Origin: Glutamicibacter sp. PS
GTDB taxonomy: Bacteria; Actinomycetota; Actinomycetes; Actinomycetales; Micrococcaceae
Assembly (NCBI GenBank): GCA_031317595.1
Contig: JANCMB010000001.1
Span: forward strand, 744,001-808,000
Length of the DNA stretch: 64,000 nt
Direction of reading: 5' to 3'
Within the stretch, counting starts at the first letter, position 1, and the number at the start of each line of letters is the position of its first letter. A model generated the notes under the pieces. That model saw nothing but the letters and a program-made list of their open reading frames with translations, was not told the DNA's origin and made no database searches. Below are positions 45,319 through 54,999 of this stretch, one piece after another. The position numbers were made by a program, and so were the translations under genes.

Positions 45319-47940
45319 CTAGGAGGCGTCCTCGGCCGGTGCGAGCTCAACGTTGCGAACGCTCAGCTCCTCACTCGACTCGTGCAGCGACAGCTCACGC
45401 GCGTTCGCCGCCGACTTCAGGTCCTCGAAACCAGCGTTCAACTGTTCGAGCTGTGCGGCCGAACCATGAATCTCACCGTTGAGTACCTCGGTGCGCTGCT
45501 TGACCTTCGCATCGGACTTCGCCTTGCGAATACCCGACAGGGCCAGACCCACGGTGGGTAGTATGCCTGCATCGGCACCTTCGATGGCACCGGCAAGGTG
45601 CTGTGCGCTGGGCCAGTTGGCGCGGTGTACGGAACCGGCGCGCCACCAGCCCCAAACCTCTTCGGTGGCGAAGGGCAGGAACGGGGCGAAGAGGCGCAGT
45701 ACAGCGTCCAACGTGGTGGCCAAGGTAGCCAGCGCACTAGCCTTCTCCGCCTCGCCGTGCCCACCGTAGGCACGATCCTTGACTAGTTCGACGTAGTCAT
45801 CGGTGAAGGACCAGAAGAAGGATTCAGTGATATCCAAGGCTCGCGCGTAGTCATAGTTCTCGAAGGCGCGCTGGGCATCTTCGATGACCGCCGAGAGCCT
45901 CACCAATAGCGAGCGGTCCATCCCATTGACCACGGCCGAACCGTCGCCGGAGAGCACGTCGGCCTGCGTGGCCCCCAGATTCAGTACAAACTTCGACGCA
46001 TTGAGAATCTTGATCGCCAGACGGCGACCGATCTTCATCTGCGCAACCTCGTAGGCCGTATCGGCGCCGAGCTTGGCGCTGGCCGCCCAATAGCGCACCG
46101 CGTCGGCTCCAAACTGCTCCAGTACGTCATTGGGGACCACAACGTTGCCCTTGGACTTGGACATCTTCTTACGATCCGGATCGAGAATCCAACCGGAGAT
46201 CGCGGCATGCTTCCACGGGGCATTGCCGTGCAAGGCATCGGCACGCACCGCCGTGGAGAATAGCCAGGTGCGGATGATGTCGTGGCCCTGCGGGCGCAGG
46301 TCGAAGGGGTACACCTTCGAGAAGAACTCGTCGTCACGGCCCCAGCGACCCACGATCTGCGGGGTAAGCGAGCTGGTTGCCCAGGTATCGAGCACATCGG
46401 CGTCACCGATGAATCCGCCTGCCACACCGCGCTGATCCTCGGTGTAACCGGCCGGAGCGTCGGCTGCCGGGTCGACCGGAAGCTGATCGAACGTTGGCAA
46501 GATCGGTGCGTCATAGTTCGGCTCGCCATGCTCGTCCACCTGGTACCACACCGGTACCGGGACGCCGAAGAAGCGCTGGCGGGAGACCAGCCAGTCACCG
46601 TTGAGACCGGACACCCAGTTTTCGTAGCGCGAGCGCATGAACGAGGGGTGGAAGTCGATCTGTTCACCGCGGGCAATCATGGTCTTGCGGCGATCCTCGT
46701 CGCGCCCACCATTACGGATGTACCACTGGCGTGAGGTGACGATCTCTAGGGGCTTGTCGCCCTTTTCGAAGAAGTTCACCGGGCGGGAGATTTTCTTCGG
46801 TTCGCCATCGAGCAGGTTGGCTTCGCTAAGCAGCTCGACCACGGTTTCCTTGGCGGAGAACACCGTCTTACCGGAAATCTGGGCGTAGGCCTCGGCGCCG
46901 GCAGCGCTGGTGATCCACTCGGGGGTATCAGCCAGCAGACGGCCGTCGCGGCCGATGATGGCGCGGGTTGGCAGCTGCAGTTCGCGCCACCAGGTCACGT
47001 CGGTGAGGTCACCGAAGGTACAGACCATCGCGATACCCGACCCCTTATCGGCCTGAGCCAACGGGTGGGCATGGACGGTCACCTCAACGCCGAAGAGCGG
47101 GGAAATGACGGTCTTGCCGAACAGGTGCTGGTAACGCTCGTCATCCGGGTGTGCGACCAAGGCGGCGCAGGCGGCCAGCAACTCGGGGCGGGTGGTCTCG
47201 ATGAAGACCTGTTCGCCCTCGGCGGTGCTGAACGGGTAACGGTAGTAAGCGCCGGGCATCTCGCGGTCTTCGAGTTCAGCCTGGGCGACCGCGGTACGGA
47301 AAGTGACATCCCACAGGGTCGGGGCCTCGGCCATGTAGGCGTCGCCATCGGCCAGATTCTGCAGGAAGGCGCGCTGTGAGACCGCACGCGAGGTGTCGTC
47401 GATGGTCCGGTAGGTCATATTCCAGTCAACGGACAGACCCAGTGTGGTGAAGAGCTGTTCGAAGACCTTCTCGTCTTCGACGGCCAGCTCTTCGCAGAGC
47501 TCGATGAAGTTTTTGCGGCCAATAACGTCCCAGTCACGCTGGTTCTTCGCTGGCTTCTCCGGCGGGCGGTAGCCTTCGATGTACGGCTTGGTCGGATCGC
47601 AGCGCACGCCGTAGTAGTTCTGGACGCGGCGTTCGGTAGGAAGTCCGTTGTCATCCCAGCCCAACGGGTAGAACACGTTCTTACCGCTCATGCGCTGGTA
47701 GCGCGCCAACACGTCGGTCTGGGTGTAGGAGAACATGTGGCCCACGTGCAACGAGCCGGATGCCGTTGGTGGGGGAGTGTCGATGGAGTACACCGCTTCG
47801 CGGGTGGTGTCCTCGTTGAAGTGATAGGTGCCCTCGGTGCGCCACCGGGACGAAAGACGTTCCTCGAGGCCTTCCAATGCGGGCTTGTCGGGAACCGAAA
47901 CCGTGACGGGCGTGTCTGTGCCCAAGTTTTCTTCTGCCAT
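45319..47940 (-). CDS. valS: valine-tRNA ligase
   Basis: 873 aa class I aminoacyl-tRNA synthetase. HIGH-type motif is H-V-G-H-M near residue 60 and the KMSKS loop is DPDRKKMSKSKGN near residue 590. The GWDDNGLPTERRVQNYYGV segment is typical of valine enzymes, and an editing domain lies between the two halves. The usual C-terminal coiled-coil arm appears shortened (end ARELSLHESSEELSVRNVEL). Start at 47940 (MAEENLGTD) or two codons upstream. It is divergent from a methyltransferase-like gene; no T-box is evident in the 134-bp gap. Confidence 0.95.
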   Translation of the reverse strand: MAEENLGTDTPVTVSVPDKPALEGLEERLSSRWRTEGTYHFNEDTTREAVYSIDTPPPTASGSLHVGHMFSYTQTDVLARYQRMSGKNVFYPLGWDDNGLPTERRVQNYYGVRCDPTKPYIEGYRPPEKPAKNQRDWDVIGRKNFIELCEELAVEDEKVFEQLFTTLGLSVDWNMTYRTIDDTSRAVSQRAFLQNLADGDAYMAEAPTLWDVTFRTAVAQAELEDREMPGAYYRYPFSTAEGEQVFIETTRPELLAACAALVAHPDDERYQHLFGKTVISPLFGVEVTVHAHPLAQADKGSGIAMVCTFGDLTDVTWWRELQLPTRAIIGRDGRLLADTPEWITSAAGAEAYAQISGKTVFSAKETVVELLSEANLLDGEPKKISRPVNFFEKGDKPLEIVTSRQWYIRNGGRDEDRRKTMIARGEQIDFHPSFMRSRYENWVSGLNGDWLVSRQRFFGVPVPVWYQVDEHGEPNYDAPILPTFDQLPVDPAADAPAGYTEDQRGVAGGFIGDADVLDTWATSSLTPQIVGRWGRDDEFFSKVYPFDLRPQGHDIIRTWLFSTAVRADALHGNAPWKHAAISGWILDPDRKKMSKSKGNVVVPNDVLEQFGADAVRYWAASAKLGADTAYEVAQMKIGRRLAIKILNASKFVLNLGATQADVLSGDGSAVVNGMDRSLLVRLSAVIEDAQRAFENYDYARALDITESFFWSFTDDYVELVKDRAYGGHGEAEKASALATLATTLDAVLRLFAPFLPFATEEVWGWWRAGSVHRANWPSAQHLAGAIEGADAGILPTVGLALSGIRKAKSDAKVKQRTEVLNGEIHGSAAQLEQLNAGFEDLKSAANARELSLHESSEELSVRNVELAPAEDAS

Positions 47941-48074
47941 ACACATATTCTTTCATGTTTTCGACCCCCACCTCACCACCGGGAACCGGCGGTCGCTGAG
48001 GAAAGCGCCACACGCTCGAACGCTGATCGATGCGTCCGTTAACAAGGCGCCTGTGGCGGCGTAGCATCACAGAT

Positions 48075-48572
48075 ATGGGTATCGTCACGGCACCTCGCAT
48101 ACCGCCACCGGCCGTCGCGGCCGGGGCGTTGCTGGCTCAGTATTTTCTGACGCGACCGGCGCGCGGCGGAATGGTGCGCCGAGCCTTTGCAGTGGGCCTT
48201 CTGGGTGCTGGAGTGAGACTCGGCGCGCTGAGCGAACGCCGATTCCGTGCCGCACACACCACCGTGAATCCGCTTCATCCAGAGCGTGGCACGCAGCTGG
48301 TTGCAGATGGCCCCTATGCCATCTCGCGCAACCCGATGTATTTGGGTTTGGTATGTTGCGTCGCGGCCCACGGACTATGGCGAGGAGGGTTACTGGCACA
48401 GGTGCCCACCGCCCTACTGGCCGAATGGCTGGATCGGGCGCAGATACCCGCCGAGGAGCAAGCATTGCGGTCCTTGCACGGAAGAAGCTATGTCGAATAC
48501 TGCCGGTGCGTGCCGCGCTGGATTGGTTCCGGGTGCGCCAACATCCCATGCGGAGCTGACGCGGATCGCTAG
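48075..48572 (+). CDS. isoprenylcysteine carboxyl methyltransferase-like membrane protein
   Basis: 165 aa with three to four hydrophobic segments. The NPLHPERGTQLVADGPYAISRNPMYLGL block followed by an Ala/Leu-rich helix and EEQALRSLHGRSYVEYCRCVPRW is the signature of the PEMT/ICMT fold (phospholipid or isoprenylcysteine methyltransferases). It probably uses S-adenosylmethionine at the membrane. Substrate unknown. ATG at 48075 (MGIVTAPR) is best; an ATG at 48030 would extend it by 15 unconserved residues. Confidence 0.82.
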   Translation: MGIVTAPRIPPPAVAAGALLAQYFLTRPARGGMVRRAFAVGLLGAGVRLGALSERRFRAAHTTVNPLHPERGTQLVADGPYAISRNPMYLGLVCCVAAHGLWRGGLLAQVPTALLAEWLDRAQIPAEEQALRSLHGRSYVEYCRCVPRWIGSGCANIPCGADADR

Positions 48573-48581
48573 GATGGGGCC

Positions 48582-48860
48582 ATGAAGCCCCTATCTCACG
48601 TGACCGAAACGCCGCGCCTGCGACCTGACATGCTCAAACATCCCGAGTCGCCGGTGTGGGGACGGGCTTTGGTCGAGGACTCACACCCAGGCGGGGAGCA
48701 TGGGCATGCGGCAGGCGATCACCGCAGTGTGCGGGACTGGGTGTCGGTGAACGGCGCGGAGGCAGACCCGCATCAGGCACGGCACTGCCGCGTGGCCGAG
48801 ATCAGTGCCCACGGTACTCGTGCTGCCGGTAGCCCCTGGTGTGCTGGGGCTCGGGCATGA
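48582..48860 (+). CDS. small hypothetical protein, coupled to the next gene
   Basis: 92 aa, no homology recognised. It starts MKPLSHVTETPRLRPD behind AGGATGGGG and is rich in His, Gly and Ala in its second half. Support for it being real: it begins 10 bp after the preceding stop, and its own TGA overlaps the ATG of the next gene as ATGA. No domain, signal or membrane segment is seen. It could still be a chance frame. Confidence 0.5.
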   Translation: MKPLSHVTETPRLRPDMLKHPESPVWGRALVEDSHPGGEHGHAAGDHRSVRDWVSVNGAEADPHQARHCRVAEISAHGTRAAGSPWCAGARA

Positions 48861-49978
48861 ACGGGGTGCCACGGCAAGGTCTATTGAAAGCAATCAGCTG
48901 GCTTGTTCCCGCGGTACAGCGACAGCGATTTATCGCCCACTGGAAGGCGGCGGCGCCGCCTGCTGGCAGCGGTGGCTTCGCCCAGTTCAGGATCCTCTGC
49001 CGGGCGTTGTTCGCGGCCCTGACCCTTGACCGGGTGCGCCCGATCGACCCCGGGGCGGAACTAGAGCGCTGGGCAACGCGCCGTGTGTGGCGGACCGCGG
49101 CCCTAGCCGCCTCCCTCCTGCCATGGGGATTTATCTTTGTGCTCTTTGGAGGGTTCGACCTTGAACCTGCCACGCTCGCGACCGGCCAACAGCTGTTCTC
49201 GGTGGCGGCGCTCCTTGGCCGGATACTGGCACTACTCGGTGCCGCGTTCCTGGTTCTCGGAGCAGTTCAGATCATGTTCTACCGGCTGGGCCGTAGCCGG
49301 GTCAGATTGCAGCTACCCACATGGGCCGCGGTGCTACTGTTCGTCGGTGTGATCGTCCTACTTACTGCATACATGGCGGTGGGATATGGGGTGGTCGCGC
49401 TGTGTGCGATTGGTGTGTTGTTTGGTAGCCTCACCGCGCAGCGGCCACCACGTCACGCGGTGACCCTGCGGACTGGTGTGCAACTTTGTGGGGGCCTGCT
49501 GCTGGTGCTACTGAGCATTGGTGTTTCAACCGTGGGCTTGCTTCACGTATTGCGCTGGAATCCGCAGGCCAAGGTGCCGCGCCTGAGTCTGGATCAGATC
49601 TACAGACAGTTATCCGTGGCCGGCGAGCGTTCGGGTGCGATGGAGATGTTCATCTGGGCTGGTTGCTGGCCGGTGTGTGCCGCGCTCGTGGCAATCGGTG
49701 CGGTATGCCGCTGGCGTGTCGCGCCCGGTACGATGCGGGGTTGGCTCATCGTCGGCGGTCTGTTGATTGGCGCCCAAGCGTTCTTCCTCTGGTTTGCGAG
49801 TTTCGCGATGAGTATGGGCTTGGCCGATGCCTTTGATACCAGCGGGGTCGATGCCTCATCTGCCGGATATTTCCTTACTTTGTGCGGCACGGCCGCGCTG
49901 TCCGTCGCCGGGTATCTGTCTTGGGCCCCACCGCCACCACGCCGTTCCGTATCGGCAGGTAAACCGCTTGCCAGTTGA
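48857..49978 (+). CDS. hypothetical membrane protein
   Basis: 373 aa with about eight hydrophobic segments, two large groups from residue 85 to 225 and 255 to 360, separated by a polar loop (RWNPQAKVPRLSLDQIYRQLSVAGERSG). No family recognised. I take the ATG at 48857 because it overlaps the small upstream gene's stop; the open frame starts 18 bp earlier. The first 70 residues are basic and soluble. No neighbour reveals a function. Confidence 0.7.
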   Translation: MNGVPRQGLLKAISWLVPAVQRQRFIAHWKAAAPPAGSGGFAQFRILCRALFAALTLDRVRPIDPGAELERWATRRVWRTAALAASLLPWGFIFVLFGGFDLEPATLATGQQLFSVAALLGRILALLGAAFLVLGAVQIMFYRLGRSRVRLQLPTWAAVLLFVGVIVLLTAYMAVGYGVVALCAIGVLFGSLTAQRPPRHAVTLRTGVQLCGGLLLVLLSIGVSTVGLLHVLRWNPQAKVPRLSLDQIYRQLSVAGERSGAMEMFIWAGCWPVCAALVAIGAVCRWRVAPGTMRGWLIVGGLLIGAQAFFLWFASFAMSMGLADAFDTSGVDASSAGYFLTLCGTAALSVAGYLSWAPPPPRRSVSAGKPLAS

Positions 49979-50070
49979 ACCCGAAGCCCGCAGCCGGCAC
50001 CGCGGTGACGCGGCTCGGTAAAGGCTTCATAACCTAACGCAGGGCTGTGACAAGGTTCTACAGTGGGAAC

Positions 50071-50835
50071 ATGACTATCGACGCCTCCACCTCAAAGTCA
50101 CGTTCCGCCCTCGTCACCGGGGCCTCTAGCGGCATTGGCCAAGCCATCGTTCGCGCGCTTCGCGCCGACGGCTGGACCGTTTACGCCGTAGCCCGACGCG
50201 CCGAACGGCTGCACGCGCTGGCCGAGGAAACCGGTGCGGTGCCCCTGACCGCCGACGTAAGCGTGCAATCCGACATCGACGAGCTTCTCGCCGGACTCCA
50301 AGAGGGTCCCGGCGTGGACACCCTCGTGAACTGTGCCGGAGGGGCGCGCGGCACCGACTACCTAGCCGAGGCCAAGGACGCGGACTGGGAGTTCATGTTC
50401 CAGGCCAATGTGATGGGCACGATGCGTCTAACTCGTGCGCTCCTTCCGCAGTTGCGCGCCAATCAAGGCACCATCCTGAACGTGACCTCCACCGCCGCCC
50501 TAGCCAGCTATGAAGGAGGCAGCGGCTACAACGCGGCGAAATCGGCCCAGCGGGCACTGACCCAAGCACTGCGTCTGGAGGAGGTAGAGCACGGAATCCG
50601 CGTCATCGAGGTGCTGCCCGGACTGGTGCAAACCGAAGAATTCGCCCTTCGACGTCTCGGGGATGCTTCAGCCGCCGCCAAGGTCTATGCCGGCGTGGAC
50701 GAGCCGTTGCTGGCCGAGGATGTGGCCGAGGTAATCCGCTATGCAGTTTCGCTGCCACACCATGTGAATCTCGACGAGATCGTCATCCGTCCGCAAGCCC
50801 AAGCAGCCAATCACAAGCTTGTGCGCAAGCACTAG
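50071..50835 (+). CDS. short-chain dehydrogenase/reductase
   Basis: 254 aa, classical SDR fold. Cofactor motif TGASSGIG near residue 17, NCAGG near residue 89, catalytic serine in NVTSTAAL and Y-x-x-x-K in SGYNAAKSAQ. The arrangement resembles NADP-dependent YdfG-type enzymes. Substrate not known. ATG at 50071 follows GGGAAC. It precedes the chelatase gene by 19 bp, so it may head the sulfate reduction operon or merely be upstream. Confidence 0.85.
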   Translation: MTIDASTSKSRSALVTGASSGIGQAIVRALRADGWTVYAVARRAERLHALAEETGAVPLTADVSVQSDIDELLAGLQEGPGVDTLVNCAGGARGTDYLAEAKDADWEFMFQANVMGTMRLTRALLPQLRANQGTILNVTSTAALASYEGGSGYNAAKSAQRALTQALRLEEVEHGIRVIEVLPGLVQTEEFALRRLGDASAAAKVYAGVDEPLLAEDVAEVIRYAVSLPHHVNLDEIVIRPQAQAANHKLVRKH

Positions 50836-50854
50836 TCAGTAAGGGAACCCGCCG

Positions 50855-51562
50855 ATGCAAACCGTGCACATTATCGCCGCCAGCCACGGAACCGACAGCC
50901 AGATTGGCCAAGCGCAGATCAACGAACTGCGCGAACAAATCGCCACGACCTTCCCGGTCCCCGACGGGGTCGACCTGCGCTGGCATGAGGCCTACGTAGA
51001 CGTGCAACAACCACGCCTGCCCGAGGTGCTCGATGCGCTCCCGCGCGAAGAAGCGGTGGTCCTCGTGCCCCTGCTGGTCGCCGACGGCTTTCACACCACC
51101 GAGGACTTCGCGCAGGCCGCCGCCAGCCACCCGCGTGCCGTGGTGGCCGGAGTGCTGGCCACCGGGACCGAACTGGTCCGAGTGCTCGCCGACCGTGCCG
51201 CCGCGCATCTCGAGCAGGCAGAGACCGTGGTGTTGGCCGCCGCAGGCACCCGGATGCGCATTGGGCAAGAACAGATTCAAACGCTCGCGCAGCGACTCGG
51301 GGAGGAACTGAACCGCGAGGTGGCGGTGGCCTATTGCGCCGGCGCCAAGCCCGAAGCGGGGGAGGTGGTGCGCGCGGCGACAGGGGAGAAGGTCTTGCTG
51401 CTCAGCGTCCTGCTGGCGGAGGGATACTTCCAAAATAAGCTGCGCAGCACGGAGGCATGGGTTGTGACAAGTCCCCTGTTACCTGACGCAAACATTGCGC
51501 AATGTTTCGCCGAAAGGGCCCAGCAGGCCCTTGTAGAGGTCCTCTTAGATGACGAAAAATGA
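50855..51562 (+). CDS. CbiX/SirB-type sirohydrochlorin ferrochelatase
   Basis: 235 aa. ASHGT near the N-terminus and the second-half repeat (VLAAAGTRMRIGQEQ) form the two-domain chelatase fold; HEAYVDVQQPRLPEVL carries metal-site residues. It would insert iron into sirohydrochlorin to make siroheme, the cofactor of the sulfite reductase encoded next (85 bp). C. glutamicum has a similar gene, called cysY, in its sulfate reduction cluster. The cobA gene later in this operon supplies the ring methylations. Confidence 0.88.
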   Translation: MQTVHIIAASHGTDSQIGQAQINELREQIATTFPVPDGVDLRWHEAYVDVQQPRLPEVLDALPREEAVVLVPLLVADGFHTTEDFAQAAASHPRAVVAGVLATGTELVRVLADRAAAHLEQAETVVLAAAGTRMRIGQEQIQTLAQRLGEELNREVAVAYCAGAKPEAGEVVRAATGEKVLLLSVLLAEGYFQNKLRSTEAWVVTSPLLPDANIAQCFAERAQQALVEVLLDDEK

Positions 51563-51647
51563 CGATGTTGACCAGTGCGAAGTAATCGGGCTCTAGAAGT
51601 CCTTTGGGCTTGGTTTGCCTCCGGGGTGGGCGCCTACGCTGGCAGAC

Positions 51648-53351
51648 ATGACGCAAACCACCACACCCACCCGAGCCACCCGGCGCGCGGCGAAGCCCAA
51701 CGGACAATGGAAGGTCGACGGCAAGACCCCGCTCAACGCCAACGAGGAATTCAAGCAGGCCGATGACGGGCTGAATGTGCGCCAGCGCATTGAGCAGGTC
51801 TACTCCAAGCAGGGATTCGACTCCATCACCAAGGATGACCTGCACGGGCGGTTCCGCTGGTGGGGGCTGTACACCCAGCGCGCTCAGGGGATCCCGGGCG
51901 GCAAAACCGCTAGCCTCGAACCGCACGAGCTCGAAGACAAGTACTTCATGCTGCGCGTGCGCATCGACGGCGGGGCGCTGAGCACCGAGCAACTGCGCGT
52001 TATTGGCGAGATCTCCACCGAGTTCGGTCGCGATACCGCCGACTTCACCGACCGCCAGAACATCCAGCTGCACTGGATCGACGTGGTGGATGTTCCCGAA
52101 ATCTGGAACCGACTCGAGGCCGTGGGGTTGAGCACCACCGAGGCCTGCGGCGACGTGCCGCGCGTCATCCTCGGTTCCCCGGTGGCCGGCATCGCCAAGG
52201 ACGAGCTGATCGACCCGACCCCGGTCATCCGCGACATCGCTGCCCGCTATATCGGCAACCCGGAATTCTCGAACCTGCCGCGCAAGTTCAAATCCGCCAT
52301 CACCGGGCACCCCAGCCAGGACGTGGTGCATGAAATCAACGACATCGCACTGGTCGGCGTGGAGCACCCCGAGCTGGGTGTCGGCTACGACCTCTGGGTC
52401 GGTGGCGGGCTGTCCGCGGCCCCACGCCTAGCCGAACGCCTCGGCGTCTTCGTCAGCCAGGAACGCGCCGCCGAGGTGTGGGAGGGCGTCGTCTCGATCT
52501 TCCGTGACTACGGCTTCCGCCGCTTGCGTAACCGCGCCCGCCTGAAGTTCCTGCTGGCCGACTGGGGACCGGAAAAGTTCCGTCAGATTCTGCAGGACGA
52601 GTACCTGGGCTACGCCCTACCCGACGGTCCGCCCGCCCCGCAGCCTACCGAGGCCGGAGACCACTCCGGGGTGCATGAGCAGAAGGACGGGAACTTCTAC
52701 GTTGGCCTGACCCCACTGGTGGGTCGCGTCTCCGGCACCATCCTCACCCGCCTCGCCCAGTTGGCCGAGGCGCACGGTTCCCAGCGCTTGCGTGCCACCC
52801 CGCACCAGAAGGTCGTCGTCCTGGATCTGCCCGGCGAGCAGGTGGAGTCCTTCATCGCCGGTGCCCGCGAGCTGGGGCTGGAAGCGAACCCTGGACTGCT
52901 GGCCCGCTCGGCCATCGCCTGCACCGGCATCGAGTTCTGCAAGCTGGCCATCGTGGACACCAAGGACACCGCGGCCGGCGCGGTTCGCGAAATCGAATCC
53001 CGCTTGGCCGACGCCACCGGGAAGCTGCCCAAGAAACTCTCGCTGCACGTCAACGGCTGCCCGAACTCCTGTGCCCGTATCCAAACCGCCGATATCGGGC
53101 TCAAGGGCCAGCTGATCACCAATGATGCCGGCGAACAGGTGTCCGGATTCCAAGTCCACCTCGGTGGCACCCTGGCCGGTTCCGAAGACGGAGAGGCATC
53201 ACTGGGACGCACCGTACGCGGCCTGAAGGTCGAAGCAGATAAGATCCCCGACTACGTCGAACGCGTGGTGCAACGCTACGGGGAAAGCTCCCAGGAAGGC
53301 GAGTCCTTCGCCGCCTGGGCCCACCGAGTCGACGAGGAGGAACTGGTATGA
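51648..53351 (+). CDS. sir: sulfite reductase (ferredoxin), siroheme and [4Fe-4S]
   Basis: 567 aa. Two sulfite/nitrite reductase half-domains (first near RWWGLYTQRAQGIPGG). The ligand motifs for [4Fe-4S]-siroheme are CTGIEFC and NGCPNSC (pattern C-x5-C ... C-x3-C) near residues 435 and 475. TTEACGDVPR is also conserved. It reduces sulfite to sulfide with six electrons from ferredoxin. The neighbours cysH, cysD, cysN show that sulfite, not nitrite, is the substrate. ATG at 51648 (MTQTTTPTR); the open frame begins 33 bp earlier. Confidence 0.94.
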   Translation: MTQTTTPTRATRRAAKPNGQWKVDGKTPLNANEEFKQADDGLNVRQRIEQVYSKQGFDSITKDDLHGRFRWWGLYTQRAQGIPGGKTASLEPHELEDKYFMLRVRIDGGALSTEQLRVIGEISTEFGRDTADFTDRQNIQLHWIDVVDVPEIWNRLEAVGLSTTEACGDVPRVILGSPVAGIAKDELIDPTPVIRDIAARYIGNPEFSNLPRKFKSAITGHPSQDVVHEINDIALVGVEHPELGVGYDLWVGGGLSAAPRLAERLGVFVSQERAAEVWEGVVSIFRDYGFRRLRNRARLKFLLADWGPEKFRQILQDEYLGYALPDGPPAPQPTEAGDHSGVHEQKDGNFYVGLTPLVGRVSGTILTRLAQLAEAHGSQRLRATPHQKVVVLDLPGEQVESFIAGARELGLEANPGLLARSAIACTGIEFCKLAIVDTKDTAAGAVREIESRLADATGKLPKKLSLHVNGCPNSCARIQTADIGLKGQLITNDAGEQVSGFQVHLGGTLAGSEDGEASLGRTVRGLKVEADKIPDYVERVVQRYGESSQEGESFAAWAHRVDEEELV

Positions 53352-54058
53352 GCACCACCACCCGAAGCGAAGCCGAGTTGCGTCAGATCGCCGAACTGGG
53401 CGCCGCCGAACTGGATTGGGACGCCACCGCCGCCGAGGTGATCGCCTTCGCCGCCAAGCACCTCTCCGTGCGTGAGGTCGCCGTGGCCTGCTCGATGGCC
53501 GATGCCGTCCTGCCGGCGCTGGTGTCCGAAGAATTTCCCGACGTGGACGTGCTGTTCCTCGAGACCGGCTACCACTTCGCCGAAACGCACTTCACCCGCG
53601 ATGAAGTGGCCGCGAAGCTGCCGGTGCGCGTCATCGACGTGCTACCGGAACTAACCGTGGCCGAACAGGACGAGAAGTACGGTAAGGACCTGTTCGCCCG
53701 CGACGCCGCCGCCTGCTGCCAGATGCGCAAGATGGACCCGCTGAAGAAGGCGCTCTCCGGGTACTCGGCGTGGTTCACCGGAGTCCGCCGTGAAGAAGCA
53801 CCCACCCGCACCAACACCCCGGTGGTGACCTTCGACGAGGCGCATGGGCTGATCAAGTTCAATCCGGTCGCCACCTGGAGCTTCGACGAGCTGGTCGGCT
53901 ACGCCGGAGAGCATCAAGTGCCGGTGAACCTGCTGCTGGCCCACGGCTACCCGTCCATCGGTTGCCAGCCCTGCACCCGTCCGGTGGCCCCCGGCGAAGA
54001 CCCACGCTCCGGGCGCTGGGCCGGGCTGTCGAAAACCGAATGCGGAATCCACCTCTAG
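53348..54058 (+). CDS. cysH: adenylylsulfate/phosphoadenylylsulfate reductase (APS-reductase type)
   Basis: 236 aa. PP-loop-like N-terminus with VACSMADAVLPALV, then the cysteine pairs AACCQMRK and GCQPCTRP that hold the [4Fe-4S] cluster of APS reductases. It reduces APS to sulfite. The C-terminal GLSKTECGIHL carries the catalytic cysteine. Overlaps the sulfite reductase stop by 4 bp (ATGA). The absence of a cysC kinase gene in the operon agrees with use of APS directly. Confidence 0.94.
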   Translation: MSTTTRSEAELRQIAELGAAELDWDATAAEVIAFAAKHLSVREVAVACSMADAVLPALVSEEFPDVDVLFLETGYHFAETHFTRDEVAAKLPVRVIDVLPELTVAEQDEKYGKDLFARDAAACCQMRKMDPLKKALSGYSAWFTGVRREEAPTRTNTPVVTFDEAHGLIKFNPVATWSFDELVGYAGEHQVPVNLLLAHGYPSIGCQPCTRPVAPGEDPRSGRWAGLSKTECGIHL

Positions 54059-54074
54059 GAAAGGGAGAAACACC

Positions 54075-54998
54075 ATGACCGCACAAACTCTTGCTCCCAC
54101 CCGCGCCGAGCGCAGCGTGCTCGACGCACTCGAGGCCGAATCCATCCACATCATCCGCGAAGTACTTGCCGAACACGAAAAGCCCGCGTTGCTCTTCTCC
54201 GGCGGCAAGGACTCCGTGGTGGTGCTCCACCTGCTAGCCAAGGCCGTTGCCCCGGCCCGCGTTCCGATCCCGGTTGTACACGTGGATACCGGGCACAACT
54301 TCGGGGAGGTTATCGCCTTCCGTGACGCCGCCGTGGAACGCTACGGGCTGAACCTCGTGGTTGGCTCCGTGCAGGACTACATCGACGACGGCCGACTGTC
54401 CGAGCGTGCCGACGGCACCCGCAACCTGCTACAGACCCGCGTGTTACTGGACACCATCGAAGCCCACGGTTTCGACGTGCTCTTCGGTGGGGCGCGGCGC
54501 GACGAGGACAAGGCACGCGCCAAGGAGCGCATCCTGTCGCTACGCGACGAGTTCGGGGGATGGGACCCGCGCAACCAGCGTCCGGAGGTGTGGAACCTGT
54601 ATAACGGTCGCCACGAGCCGGGCTGGCATGTGCGCGCCTTCCCGATCTCCAACTGGACCGAAGCCGATATCTGGGCCTACATCGAACGCGAAGAGATCCA
54701 GCTGCCGCCGATCTACTTCGCCCACGCCCGCCAGGTCTTCGAACGCGACGGCATGCTGCGCGCGGTCACCCCGGTGAGCCAGCCCACCGAGGACGAGCCG
54801 GTCACCATCCGCCGGGTGCGCTACCGCACCGTGGGTGATGCCTCCTGCACCGGGGCCGTGGCCTCCGAAGCCGACACCATCGAAAAGGTGCGCGCGGAAC
54901 TCGCACTGTCCACGCTCACCGAACGCGGCGCCACCCGCGCCGATGACCGAATTTCATCCGCGGCCATGGAAGACCGCAAGAAGGAAGGGTACTTCTAA
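54075..54998 (+). CDS. cysD: sulfate adenylyltransferase subunit 2
   Basis: 307 aa. The ATP pyrophosphatase loop is FSGGKDSVV near residue 40; VHVDTGHNF and FGGARRDEDKARAKER are typical of CysD. With CysN it makes adenylylsulfate (APS) from sulfate and ATP. Starts 16 bp after cysH behind GGAAAGGGAG and ends 1 bp before cysN. Confidence 0.96.
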   Translation: MTAQTLAPTRAERSVLDALEAESIHIIREVLAEHEKPALLFSGGKDSVVVLHLLAKAVAPARVPIPVVHVDTGHNFGEVIAFRDAAVERYGLNLVVGSVQDYIDDGRLSERADGTRNLLQTRVLLDTIEAHGFDVLFGGARRDEDKARAKERILSLRDEFGGWDPRNQRPEVWNLYNGRHEPGWHVRAFPISNWTEADIWAYIEREEIQLPPIYFAHARQVFERDGMLRAVTPVSQPTEDEPVTIRRVRYRTVGDASCTGAVASEADTIEKVRAELALSTLTERGATRADDRISSAAMEDRKKEGYF

Positions 54999-54999
54999 A

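Noticed and set aside
47941-48074. possible T-box leader of valS
   Set aside because: The 134-bp gap is short, lacks the conserved AGGGTGG-like T-box sequence and an evident terminator/antiterminator pair.
48805-49029. 74-codon frame beginning MPTVLVLPVAPGVLGLG overlapping the small hypothetical gene and the membrane protein gene
   Set aside because: It overlaps two frames that are linked by an ATGA junction and has no own ribosome binding site.
50071-50835. SDR gene as a precorrin-2 dehydrogenase to complete siroheme synthesis
   Set aside because: It has the classical SDR serine and YxxxK catalytic residues, not the SirC/CysG dehydrogenase pattern.
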